Assembly: GCA_034696485.1 (NCBI GenBank)
Contig: JAQIWT010000444.1
Span: 1 to 20,204, forward strand
Reading direction: 5' to 3'
Origin: Isohypsibius dastychi
Lineage: Eukaryota > Tardigrada > Eutardigrada > Parachela > Isohypsibiidae
DNA length: 20,204 nucleotides
The position numbers and the translations under genes are program-made. Positions 1 to 10,700 of this stretch are shown piece after piece (positions within the stretch are counted from its first letter, which is position 1; every line of letters begins with the position of its first letter). The notes beneath the pieces were generated by a model that ran no database searches, had not been told where the DNA came from, and saw nothing but the letters and a program-made list of their open reading frames with translations.

Positions 1-3000
1 AACACAAGAAAGAAACCTGACAGGAACACAAATGACTCAAGGAGACATTCAACCCACTGAACTCCTCAACTTCCGATAAAAACTAACAAAAAAATCGGCG
101 ACCAAAATTTAAAGTGAATATATCAAATTACGGTAATATTGCCGGTAAACCCAATTTCTCAACTCAAAATCGTCAAAGACACATTTTCGGACACAAAACG
201 AAATTAAATACGTATGAGATAATTTTGAATTTATCCGTATTTATTAAAATATATGTTTAAATTCATCTGCAATAAAAACGATTTCAAAAATATAATTTTG
301 TGATTTATTACTTGTCTTTTATTAATGTTGTTATTTTGTTTTCATGAAACATTTTTTGTCTACAAACAAAATAGTCTTTCGTAGCACAACTGACATTTCC
401 GCGGTCACGTCCCGTTTTTTCTCACAAGAAAAAACCCCCACAGATGCGTTGCATTTTTTTAATCCACAACACTGGCGCCGATCATTACAAATGAAGTCAT
501 ATTCAAATTCCTGCCGTTGACAGTTAACGTTCAAAATTCATTCGGCGAATAACATGATTATTTGTCCATTTCCAGTTTGAGAATCCATCCGCCACCGAAT
601 TATCCTGTCCACGCGTCAAAAAGCCAAAGAACCACAGGGGATCATTTGGCGGCCATCAATTCAAATATCAAAAGAAAGGTGCGAGAAAAAAGACGACGAC
701 AAATCCAGCCGGAAGCCATTTCTTAACGACTTATTATATTTTCAACCATCCATTCACATTTCTTCAGAATCCTCAAGATCAACTCGAAACTTTATTCCCA
801 CGATTAAAATTCAAAATCGGCGCGCCGAATCAGATTATTGGCTGGAAATTAAATCGAAAACATATAATTTTGTTCCAAAAACGACTGAAAACAGAAACTG
901 CTATTACGGCGGCATTTTATTTCAAATCAGAATCACATTCTTGGCTTTTGTCTATGATGTCTGAAATTCAAGAAACCTCGGAACTAATTTTCGGAATATT
1001 CCAGCTCAAGATAAATCCAGAAAAAATCCAAAAATTCGAAAAACTCAATATGAATAATAATATGAAAAATAATCTTCGAAAATGGTAGATGAAAACGGAA
1101 AAACAAATTCCTTCAAGGCGAATCTAGGCGAATCAATCAAACAAATGAAAATATTCAGTATGGATAAGTCAAATTTTGTCGGAAATATTTTGGACTGATT
1201 GAAATCCAAAATCGCCCCATGACGAAATATCAAAATAAATTCAACGAAAAACAGGATAAAAATACATTTAATTTGTTTCCATTTTTCTCAACGATATCTC
1301 TTCTCCAGAACACGATTAGAAAACAACATTTATTGTTTTATATCGGCGACATTATATAGCCCGGAATTAATGCCGCCACTCGACAATTTCCCTCAATACT
1401 TCCCGTCTCTCTTATTTAAAATTCAAGAGAAATAAACCCGGCTGAACGAAATGTCGGAATTTGACCAACCAACCGTCCATTCAACTGGCCCTGTTTAGAA
1501 AAGTCATATCGAGAATAGAGGAGAAGAAAGATAAATACCAGTTTAACCCCATATAGTGTTATCACCACCGCGAAGACCAGCGAAATCGAATTTGATATCA
1601 CAAACAGAAGGTTTAGTCGACGGAAAGAAAAGAAACTCGACACCCATAATACTTCATCAATCCGATGATTTTCACCAAGGCTTTTATCAGTTTTTCGAGC
1701 AGCAGCTCCGCTTTTCGATTAATTGAAAAAGCAAACACAATTTCAAGTTTCGATCTGGATTTATTCCTGATCGAAAACAAAAACATACTGAGTTTATTCA
1801 AAACAAAAACTTCAGGTGACGTAGAATTTATTGTTTCAAATATAATATAACATAACAGAACTGGATCAAAATATTTGTACAGATTTTTGAATTTATTCTA
1901 GAGAATTTTTTAAAACGTCATTTCAACGCAATTCTCAACCGGAAGTGTGTGCGAGCACAGAAACAATACAAGCGCGCTGTTTCAAAACAAAATCACAGCC
2001 GTTATTTTCAAGAACTAAAAGAGCGTTGAAAGCAACGTTTGACTCCACGACAGAAAAAGTCAGAGCAAACCCGAACGCGAGACCGGCAACGGAATGCAGA
2101 ATTGAACATCACATTTGCTCTCAAGGATAAAATGAGCAAAATTATCCGCGACGGCAACATTTAAATAAACTTTGTCACTTAAGTGGTCAGCTGTCAAAAG
2201 CAATTTCCCATCCACTTTTTCACAATCTAAAACCATAATATGAACCACCCAAGTCGCCGCAACATCAAAATTTCAAACTTCCACAAAAACAATAATTTTC
2301 GTCGAATAAATTCAAACCCAACCAAGCAAACACAAAAAATTTTACTGAAAAAATCCGGGGAAAAAAAAAGAACAATTCAAACATAATAAAAGACTTTATG
2401 AATTTGGAGATAAAATAATAATAGAAACCAACATCAAATGTTCCCATAAATAATGATAAATCAGCCTCCCAATTTTAATTCCGATATATTGATCCACCCC
2501 ACAAATGTTATCCCCTAGGCATCTTGTCTCAGCAATTAAAGTTGAATTAAATACAGGCTGGGACGGTTGATGGGAAAAACAAGAGCTGGAATTTGGGGAA
2601 GAGAGGAACAAGCCTCCCATCGAAACTTGTTTGACATCAAATCTCCGGCTGCCAGGCAAATCGTGGGCTTCCAGTCGGAAGCAAGGCAAGCTCGGGGATT
2701 TGTTCGGGGATCAATAGTGGAATAAGCAAGTAATCGCCGGATGACACCTCAGCATGTCATTAACTTCTGCCAGATCTTAAATATTGATAGACAACATTTG
2801 TTCCTTCAATTCTGCCTTGGATAAAAAATGATTCATCAATTCAAATAAAACGCACCCGAAACAAATAACTTGATCGCCAAGATTTGTTATTTATTAATCC
2901 GAAATAAAATTTCAAACTCATTATGAACAAAGTGATTAAATCTGAATTTTGTTCAAATTTTTTTCGTTCAACTGATTTAAAAAATTTGTTTAAAAATGCT

Positions 3001-3302
3001 GATTCGTATTTTTGTTTTTTTCGGGCATAAAAACTGATTCAGCAAAGTCGGGTTCAATTCCACTTTACCAAAAACCAACCCCGTGTTCCAAAACCACTTT
3101 CAGCCTGATTTAAAATTCCATTTAAATTCGAACTTGAATTCATTCTAAAATTGCGACCTTAATCGTACCCCTAATTACTTTTTCCAAAACAAAGTGTTTC
3201 ACTCTACATTTAAAACATGTTCTGCGTCACATCTTCCCAGAGGCGTTTGTGTGCATGGGTCATGTCCATCACGGAAGGTCAAAACGCGAGAGTGTAACTT
3301 AC
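1..3302 (-). other. Large intron 2 of the kinesin-3 gene (no exon seen)
   Basis: This stretch follows the kinesin exon 2 donor on the minus strand and reaches the window edge. I looked for the next motor exons (the KVFAFDxCFWS region and the GQTGSGKS P-loop) on the minus strand and found none. The short open frames resemble no known protein. Distinct points are a 12-bp perfect palindrome TCGGCGCGCCGA at 817-828, one copy of CAACCGGAAGTG at 1936-1947, and a less AT-rich patch at about 2500-2720. Long 5' introns often hold enhancers; that reading is an inference. Confidence 0.6.
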
Positions 3303-4650
3303 TTGTCGGCAGATGATTGCGGGGAATTGGGAGCATAACGGGGATCGTGCAGAATCGTCTGCTCCTTCCTCATCTCCACGATGCATTTCGCCGAGAGATT
3401 GACTTCTGCAAACGGGGAGACAAGAAAAGTAATTACCAGTGATGAGTACACAAAATGACAACATTGACATTCGCGATGAAAATCCTGGAGGAAAAAAGGA
3501 TGCAGAAACAATCAGGAGGAAATCATGCAAAAACATCCCAGTTTTTTTCGTTCAACAGCTGTGTGGAAGGCAATTTGTTTTTATAGCGCTGGAATAATAT
3601 TGACTTGCAAATGTATCGGTTTCTAAACGGTACGATATTTCTGGATGTTCTGAGATGTCGAATAATATTTTCGAACAGCTTCCAAATATTTCGAAAATAA
3701 ATATTCAAAGACAACGGATCTCCGAATAATTAAATAGAATTATTTCACATAATCTGAATTCATATTCTTAATTTGGAACTTCGTGAAAATCCAGAAAAAG
3801 TCACGAGAAAATGACCGGAAATGACTCCAGTGAATAAAAGTCAAATAATCGTATTTTAATATTTGATTGAATCAACAAAATTTCGAGAGATTTCTGAAAA
3901 TATCATTCGGAATCACCTGACCGAAAAATATAGAATATTTTTATGGTTTTAACAATTTGAATGTAAATGAAATTTCGATTGTTTTCGAACTGAGATATTT
4001 CCGGAAATATTTCAGTGACAGCAAATCGCTTATCAATACTTCGTGCTGATCAGAAACGTTGCAAAACAGTCGGTTATTCCGCGAGAAAGTAATTGATAAC
4101 GATTGTACACGTAAATGGAGCCATTTGTAGAATCATGGAATGTCGCGGTTCAGCAATTGACCGGAACACAACATTATCCAAGAGAAAAACAAAAACTGCT
4201 TGCGTGGTCCTTCCTATAATTATTTGCTTTATGTCCCAACTGACTGACACAAATAAATCACCTACAAAACAAAAACATCCCAACCGGAAGTGAAACTCCC
4301 TATGGAACTTCAGCTAAGCTTGCTCATAATAAATTATTGCGAACTTCCGTTTCCTACTTGGAAAAACCAGAGAAAATATTTTCTATAATTATTGATAAAA
4401 TGATGAAATATAATGTTTCTCGAAATCCCTTTCAAGCGCAAGAAAATAAATGATCCAGACATAATAAAACAAATTTTCAGTCCTCCGATTATTTCACATT
4501 CTTGCACGTTTCGAAAAACCAATAAAACCACCGTTAAACCCCATGCCAGCCGCGTTTTTTGTAACAATAGAAAAACAACAACAAATCAAAAGGCTCACCT
4601 CGTTGATTCAGCGGCCTGACTCGCACGGCAACTTTGACTTTATCCTCCAT
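3303..4650 (-). CDS. klp-4: Kinesin-3 motor protein, N-terminal exons only (KIF13/KLP-4-like), partial
   Basis: Two minus-strand exons join in phase to give the start of a kinesin-3 motor domain. Exon 1 (4650 down to 4599) begins with ATG and encodes MEDKVKVAVRVRPLNQR; its donor is G|gtgagc. Exon 2 (3405 down to 3303) follows a tttgcag acceptor, restores Glu at the junction and includes KCIVEMRKEQTILHDPRY; its donor is AA|gtaagt. VKVAVRVRPxNxRE is the first beta-strand of kinesin heads, and the KCxVEMxxxQTxLH continuation resembles KIF13A/B more than UNC-104/KIF1 or KIF16B. The P-loop exon is not in the window, so the gene runs off the left edge. Family members are plus-end-directed microtubule motors carrying vesicles or receptors, often in neurons. 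Intron 1 is about 1.2 kb and intron 2 exceeds 3.3 kb. The gene is divergent from msh-6. Kinesin-3 is secure; the KIF13/klp-4 subtype is an inference from about 50 residues. Confidence 0.82.
3406..4598 (-). other. Intron 1 of the kinesin-3 gene
   Basis: This AT-rich interval is bounded by the exon 1 donor (gtgagc) and the exon 2 acceptor (tttgcag) on the minus strand. Short open frames on both strands show no recognisable protein. It contains a second exact copy of CAACCGGAAGTG at 4281-4292. Nothing else stands out. Confidence 0.7.
4281..4292 (+). repeat. CAACCGGAAGTG motif (representative of the ACCGGAAGT family)
   Basis: One of nine exact ACCGGAAGT copies in the window. Plus orientation: 1938-1946, 4283-4291, 6498-6506, 7954-7962, 10158-10166. 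Reverse orientation (ACTTCCGGT): 9686-9694, 12053-12061, 13452-13460, 14239-14247. Seven are intronic. The wider form CAACCGGAAGTG occurs exactly at 1936-1947, 4281-4292 and, reversed, 14238-14249. The 9-mer equals the ETS-factor consensus. Confidence 0.85.
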
Positions 4651-5775
4651 TCCTTCCTCCTCAGGTGAGCGAGTCAGTCAAAACAAAACGCAATCCGGTC
4701 AGAAATGCGGGATGTAATCCATAGGGATCTCCGTTTGAGATAAGTAGGATAATGAGAAGACACCTCTTCGGTGGATAAATGAGCAATAATTTCGCTGCAC
4801 CTGATGAAATCAGGGTAAATACTCGACACCTGTTAACGACTAGTTAACCCCCCTGACTCGGCTCGGTCACGCTGTCCGAATCCGAGCTGCTGGCTGTGCT
4901 GATAAAGATGCCGAGATATGAGATTGCCTGCAGAATCGAGCTCCGTCGTCATTCAGATACGAGCTTTTGTTTGGAAAGTGAATCAGAGAGTTGGTTGGAG
5001 CGGCGCACGGAATGATACTTTGGATTCATTTGAGCAGCGAAACTGGAGAAGCCTCTCAAGAGACTCAGTCTGGACGGCCCCCTAATCCGCCCTAGAGGCG
5101 AATCACGCAAGGCACACTGTCCAGCCCAGGGGGTTAGACTGAGAGTGAGTGACCGGAATGATGGTCAGATTCGGATATTGATGATGTGGTCTGATCCGGT
5201 TTCAATGGACCAGTGGCATCAAATGATAATTTGATTGGGGTGCAGAGGCAGGAAAGTGGATGTTGAAAGCGGAAAAGGGAACCGGAAATGGAAGTTGACC
5301 TTATTTTGAACAAAAGAAGCGCCGTCTGGCGATGCGATTCCCCATCTGGCCAACAACTGCACGCTATACGCCACCGAAGCCACTCGGCTTGAAAATCGAA
5401 TTATTCTCCAGCGTAATCTGCGTCACTTCTAGGGCGTGCGACGATTTTCCAAATTTTTTGTTCATATCCGAGAATCTTTGAAGTTGGAATATTCCGTTTC
5501 TACCCAAAGAGGAACGGAAAACGCGATAACGCGCCATCTGCGGTTTTTCATACCAGAAGGCAAGGGGGGATTGAGTAGTAGAAAATAAGCAAGGGGGGGG
5601 GGGGTTATGAAGCGATACGCTTATGTGGTTAGTCAGCTGGAGAGGATTTATTTCTTTGTGAAATATTTTAAGCGGACTTTTGAGATTCTCGCTCCTCATC
5701 TCCATCAGAAACCCGCTTTCCCTACAAAGTGAATCAAGGAGACTTCGATTGTGCCGATTATTCTTCGCTGGGAGA
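4651..5775. promoter_or_regulatory. Divergent upstream region between kinesin-3 and msh-6
   Basis: About 1.1 kb separates the two opposed start codons, so it should hold both promoters. No TATA box is clear. Visible items are a paired GTTAAC site (4832-4837 and 4843-4848), an imperfect inverted repeat around 5064-5143, and a G12 homopolymer at 5593-5604. A possible trans-splice or intron acceptor (ccatcag, ending 5708) lies 67 bp upstream of the chosen msh-6 ATG. A long minus-strand open frame (5364-5987) overlaps msh-6 exon 1, has no recognisable content and was not called. Confidence 0.5.
5593..5604 (+). repeat. G12 homopolymer upstream of msh-6
   Basis: Twelve consecutive G residues lie about 170 bp before the msh-6 start codon, with another G-rich stretch just upstream at about 5564-5570. 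Runs of this kind are slippage-prone and can form G-quadruplex structures. The exact length may be an assembly or sequencing artefact. Confidence 0.85.
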
Positions 5776-7759
5776 ATGCCGCCGAAACCAGCGACTCCGG
5801 CTTCAGCCAGCAAGCCAACGAAGCAACCTTCCATCACTTCATTTTTCAAGAAGGAACCTGCTGCTTCTTCCTCCGGAACACCTACCAGAAACGGTGACGA
5901 TATCAAAGTGACATTTGTTGGGAGCGAATTTGCGACTCCGAAGTCCACTCCGAAAACGACGAATGGGAGGACGAATAAATCTGACACGAAAACTGAACAG
6001 AATGGATCTTCTGCGAAATCTCTTCCGGATTCGAATGGAAATCCAGCGGAACATCAAAACGGTATGAGAATGTTTGAGTTAGTTTATCTTATATCGAGGG
6101 TGCTCGGAAAGACGTTTGTCTTCGTTGGAACAGATCGTCGAGGAACTTACAAAGGTATTTGTTTTTCTCTTTGAAGGAAAATTGGTTTTTGATTCCCCGA
6201 GTGGATTGAGCAAACCTGCTCCGAAGAAACGACGAGTTAAGAGACCGTTGGACAGCTCTCCAGAAGAAACATGTGAGAAATCGATGGTGGAGCTGAAGAA
6301 AAAAGTAAAATTAATTCCACGATTTGTCTTTTTTTTCCAGTGGATGATTCCGACGCTGATCCAGAATTTAGCGTCAAATCTTTTGAACATGAATCCGATA
6401 GTGAGGGAGTCGAATCTGGGGGAATAGAGGAGGTTGAATCTGAATCCGAAATCGAGAGTGCTGATTCCTATTCGGTAAGAAAGAATGATACCTCCCGACC
6501 GGAAGTGATTTAAAAGTTTTTTCTCTTTTCTGGACTCATTTTTTTTTAAATCCATGATGTGTTGTGAATCATGGACGAGTAGATGTTCACCAGATATCAG
6601 GTATTTTTTTAAATTACTGAATTTCTGGAACGATCGAAATTTTAACCGGAATTTGTGGTAAATTGAGGTCAGTCGAAACATTTTATGTTTTCTCGTTCTT
6701 CACAGACCCCACAGAAGAGAAAAAGGACTGGAGGAACAGGAAATACTGCGAAAAAGCGAGCATATACTGCACCGGTCAAAGGCGCCGCTGTAAATGGGAA
6801 GAAAGGAAAAACGATGGCGAAGACTGCTGCGCCGAAGAAATCAAAACCGCAAACTTCGGCGGCAGCTGAAGAAAATGGAGAAGTCGAAGAATCAGCAGAA
6901 GGAGATGAAGGTAATTTAATATGCTTGTATGTTGTGTCGAACTCTCTGAACTGCATTCGAAATATTTTTCTTATTCGGTTCAGTTATTGTCTTTGATAAA
7001 AACGATTTGATAGAATTCATATCAGAAATATCGTTAATTTAATACAGATGTTAATTTATTTGAAATTCTAAAGTAAATTGATTGTGAGTATTCGACAAAT
7101 AAAAAGGCGTTTAGCATTATTGTGTTGCCGGAATGTCACTGCTGATCGGATGTCGAACATTTGATGTCTGAATATATGTCTGGAACCAGAACTAACACCC
7201 GATTTCCTACGTTCGATCTACCAGTTACATGAGCAATCTTAATCCTTAGGCTTTCTATTCGGAATCAGCTTGAAAAGACACTACGGCAGTGAGCCCCCAG
7301 ATTTTCCCAAAGATATATTTCTTTTTTTGAAGAAAGATTTCGTAGTTGTGTTCTTGTTGATCTGCGCAGTAGTAAAAAACATTTCAGTCTTTCGTTTTGT
7401 TGGAAGTGTACGAATCTGGTTTAAAATCCCGGTTTCTGATTTACGAAAATCAGTTCTTTTGTATAGTAACGTGAACACAGCAAAGAAACTCACATTTTCA
7501 CATCGCAGAAATTTCGAAGGGTTCTGGTTTGAAAACTCTTCCAAATCGGATTTAGCAACGGGAACTAATTTATTTGTTCTTCATTGGACATAAGACTTGC
7601 GTTTTATCTCTTCTTATGTCATTTCTCTTGATATTCTCCACACCATTTCTCATTGTTTTTTTCAGGAAGAGACTTGGGGGATGAAGACAGCCACGATGCT
7701 CTTGAGCCAATTCGTCATACCCACGAAACCTTGGACTTTCTTCAACCTGACTCCGTTCG
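5776..7759 (+). other. msh-6: MSH-6 N-terminal tail: PIP box, NLS, acidic/basic disordered region (exons 1-5)
   Basis: Residues 1-272 are low-complexity and probably disordered. QPSITSFF (residues 23-30) fits the PCNA-interaction consensus Q-x-x-I/L-x-x-F-F, which tethers MSH6 to the replication clamp. Exon 2 carries [11 protein letters not shown], a strong monopartite nuclear localisation signal. Exon 3 is acidic, rich in Glu, Asp and Ser; exon 4 is Lys/Ala-rich like a histone H1 tail. Exon 5 includes [14 protein letters not shown], matching the segment just before the mismatch-binding domain in human MSH6. The PWWP chromatin reader found here in vertebrate MSH6 is not seen. Confidence 0.8.
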
Positions 7760-10700
7760 GTAACTGATGCAGATAACCGATGCACTGATCTAATTTCTTC
7801 TGATTTCTAAAAAAATATCTGTATAGAGATAAAAGTGGAGTTCTTCACGCGGATATCTTGTCTCGCGGAAAGGAGAGTGGGGGTGAAGAGAAACCGAGAA
7901 CGCTTCGGGTTCCATTAAGCTTTCTGGACGGTTGTACACCGGTATTTATTTCAACCGGAAGTCTTTGGTTTATCGCTCTGAAATTCGTCTATGTTTTTCC
8001 AGGGTTTGAAGCAGTGGTGGGAGATGAAATCTGACAATTTCGACTGTGTATTATTTTTCAAGGTTTGTCCGTAACGCGGTGTTGGAAAGTTACTTTTCCT
8101 TCATTTCTTGAACTCGAGTTTTTTGATTTAAAGAAATCATTTTGCACTGTTTCATTTAATCTGTTCTTATCCCTGGAGTAATACGGTTTTTTTCAGTTGG
8201 GGAAATTCTACGAAATGTATCACATGGATGCGGACATCGGAGTAAAAGAACTGGGGCTGATTTATATGAGAGTAAGATCTTCAAATAAGACCGAGTTCTT
8301 CCGTTGTTTTCACGTAATTCATGAAGGGAAATCACGCTCATTGTGGGTTCCCGGAAGGAGCGTTTAGTCTGTATGCCAATCGTCTCGTTCAAAAAGGATA
8401 TAAAATTATGCGGGTGGAACAGACGATGACCGCTCAGCAAGCCAAAGGTAGAAGATTTGAGCAGAATTTGTCTCGTTTCTTGGAATTCTAAATACAATAT
8501 ATTTCTCTATGAGTTCGTTTCGATGAGGCGTTAATTGGGTCATTTTGTTTCCTTATCAGAGAACAAGAAAAAGACCATGCCGAGGGAGAACATTCGCATT
8601 TATACGCCGGGGACTCGTAGCGTCAACACATTAGAAAGTGAGATCGAAATGAAGGATGACATCCGCCAGAGCACCGATGCTTCCTGTTTACTCGTTCTCG
8701 TTGAAAAGGTACGATCTAAAAATGGAAATTGTATTCTCTTTTTATCGTTTTCCTCGAAAATTATTACATGAATTATTTCGGAGGCTAGGTCCACCGGATC
8801 TCGGAAGGAAGCGACGAATTCGAGTACGGAATTTGTGTTTTGTATCCCGGACCGGCGACTTTCTGGGTAATCGAAAATGTCACTCGTAATAAGTGCTCAT
8901 AATTGCACTGGAAATTGGTAGAATTATTTGAAGAAGCGGTAAAAGTGTGAATCGTATCGCAGATTTCAATTATTGGTACACGGATTTTTTCTCCAATTAT
9001 TAAATCGCCTTAAGAGAAAAAACGGGATGACAAGAATTCAGTCGAATTGTTGAAAAGTTGTCTATCGCTGTGAAGTTAAATGGTGGAGAAAGTTGTAGAA
9101 GAACGGTGGAATTTCTCTGTCAGTTGAACGATTTGTGAGAGCAGAGTTGTTTTGGGAAAATATGTATTGTACATGGAATTAAAGTAAATGACTAGCCTTC
9201 TTCCGAAGTGTAAACTGAAATTCGGTTTTTGTTCATGTGTTGGTGAATATTTTATCGTACCGCATGGTAATTTTTGAATCAGAAAAGTGTGGAAGTGTTT
9301 AAACACATCTAGTTTCTGCGTTTAGACTGAAAACCTGTCGTGTTTTTTTGTTTTAGTAAAGGTGAATAAATCTTCTAAATACTGATACTCTTTGTGTGTT
9401 ATCTCCTTTCCGTGTAAAGTGGTTGTCTCACTGGTGTATTTTTACCCCAGGTTGGTCAGTTCAAAGAGGACCGCTACCATTCACGACTTCGCACATTACT
9501 GGCTCATCATGCTCCAAACGAGGTACGGACAGGAATATCAAATATCGAAAAATACAGTTATCAATTCATGATAAGATGATGCGATGTTCTGTTGTTTAAA
9601 GGTCATTTTGGAACGAGGCCGCACGTCCCCGCAACTCAACCAGATTCTTCGCTCAACTGTACTGACTGCAAATAAAGAATATCTGACTTCCGGTACGGAA
9701 TTCGTCGATTCGAAGAAAGCGGTTTCGCAGCTGTTGGAATGCGAGTATTTCGGACCGATTCTGGAGCCACAGTGGCCATCTGTTTTGCGAGAAATGCTAG
9801 AATTTGGAGGTGAATAACACACGAACCATTTCGCAAATTAAGGTAGAGGTTTTGTCGAAAAATAGATTTACATGTTGGAATAATCTGTTCCTGTAACAAT
9901 GGCTCGAAAATGTACTATTGCGGTCAGAAGCAGTGTAAATTGTTGCGCAGAAGTTCTGGATTGTTGTAAAGCAATTCTGAGAGGTTTTCGTTGTAGGATC
10001 TCTGCCGGATTGCAAACCGGAAGCTGACCTTGCTATTCGAGCAGTTGGAACTTGTGCTGGGTGAGCCTTTGCTGTTTCACGAAATTTCAACGTTTGGATA
10101 TGGTTTCTTGTGTATTATGCTTTTCGAAGTCATGAGAATCATGTGCATTAGTTTGTAACCGGAAGTGAGATCTCGAGTGCGGATGGGCCGTTCAGTTGTC
10201 AGATTGTGGTTTGAGCGTTTGTATTTCGATTTTCAGGTATTTGCGTCGATGCCAGATTGACTTCGAGCTCATTTCCCAGAAGAACTTCTTCCAGTATAAT
10301 CCAAGCGTACAAATTGCAAAAACCGTCCAGGAACAAGAACAACCAAAACATATGGTAATATTCACTGAACTTTTCTTTCGGTTCAGAGTTGACTGAATTG
10401 CTTGTGATGGCGAGTCTCGATGTTCTGCGCAACTAAATTCAAAATTATTCAGAAAACTAACTTGTCAGTTAGGTGTATTTAGGTTGTTTATTTATTGCAG
10501 AAGTGGATATTTCCTGAATTATTTCATTGCAGAATACTTAATGACTTGCTTGATTTTGTGATTAATATCGTGTTCCTTTTTCTGGGATTCTTTCTCGCAG
10601 TTTTTTCTTGGTATTTTTCGTCACGATTATAAGGGCAGCTCTTTCTTTCAGGTTCTTGACGGTGTTACTCTGACGAATTTGGATGTCTTCCCCAGTTCAT

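Noticed and set aside
2396-2689. 97-codon minus-strand open frame in the kinesin intron
   Set aside because: The sequence does not match the kinesin motor, and no suitable acceptor and donor pair in phase with exon 2 was found.
3044-3070. tRNA B-box-like GGTTCAATTCC
   Set aside because: The flanks do not form a T-arm and no A-box or acceptor stem could be paired.
5364-5987. 207-codon minus-strand open frame overlapping msh-6 exon 1
   Set aside because: It is antisense to a well-supported exon, spans the G12 run as a Pro run, and has no recognisable domain.
6079-6681. 200-codon minus-strand open frame
   Set aside because: It is antisense to msh-6 exons 2 and 3 and their introns, low-complexity, and has no family resemblance.
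9686-9694. ACTTCCGGT in msh-6 exon 13 as a regulatory site
   Set aside because: It is coding (Thr-Ser-Gly) and may be coincidence; it was counted in the motif total but not used as evidence of intronic function.
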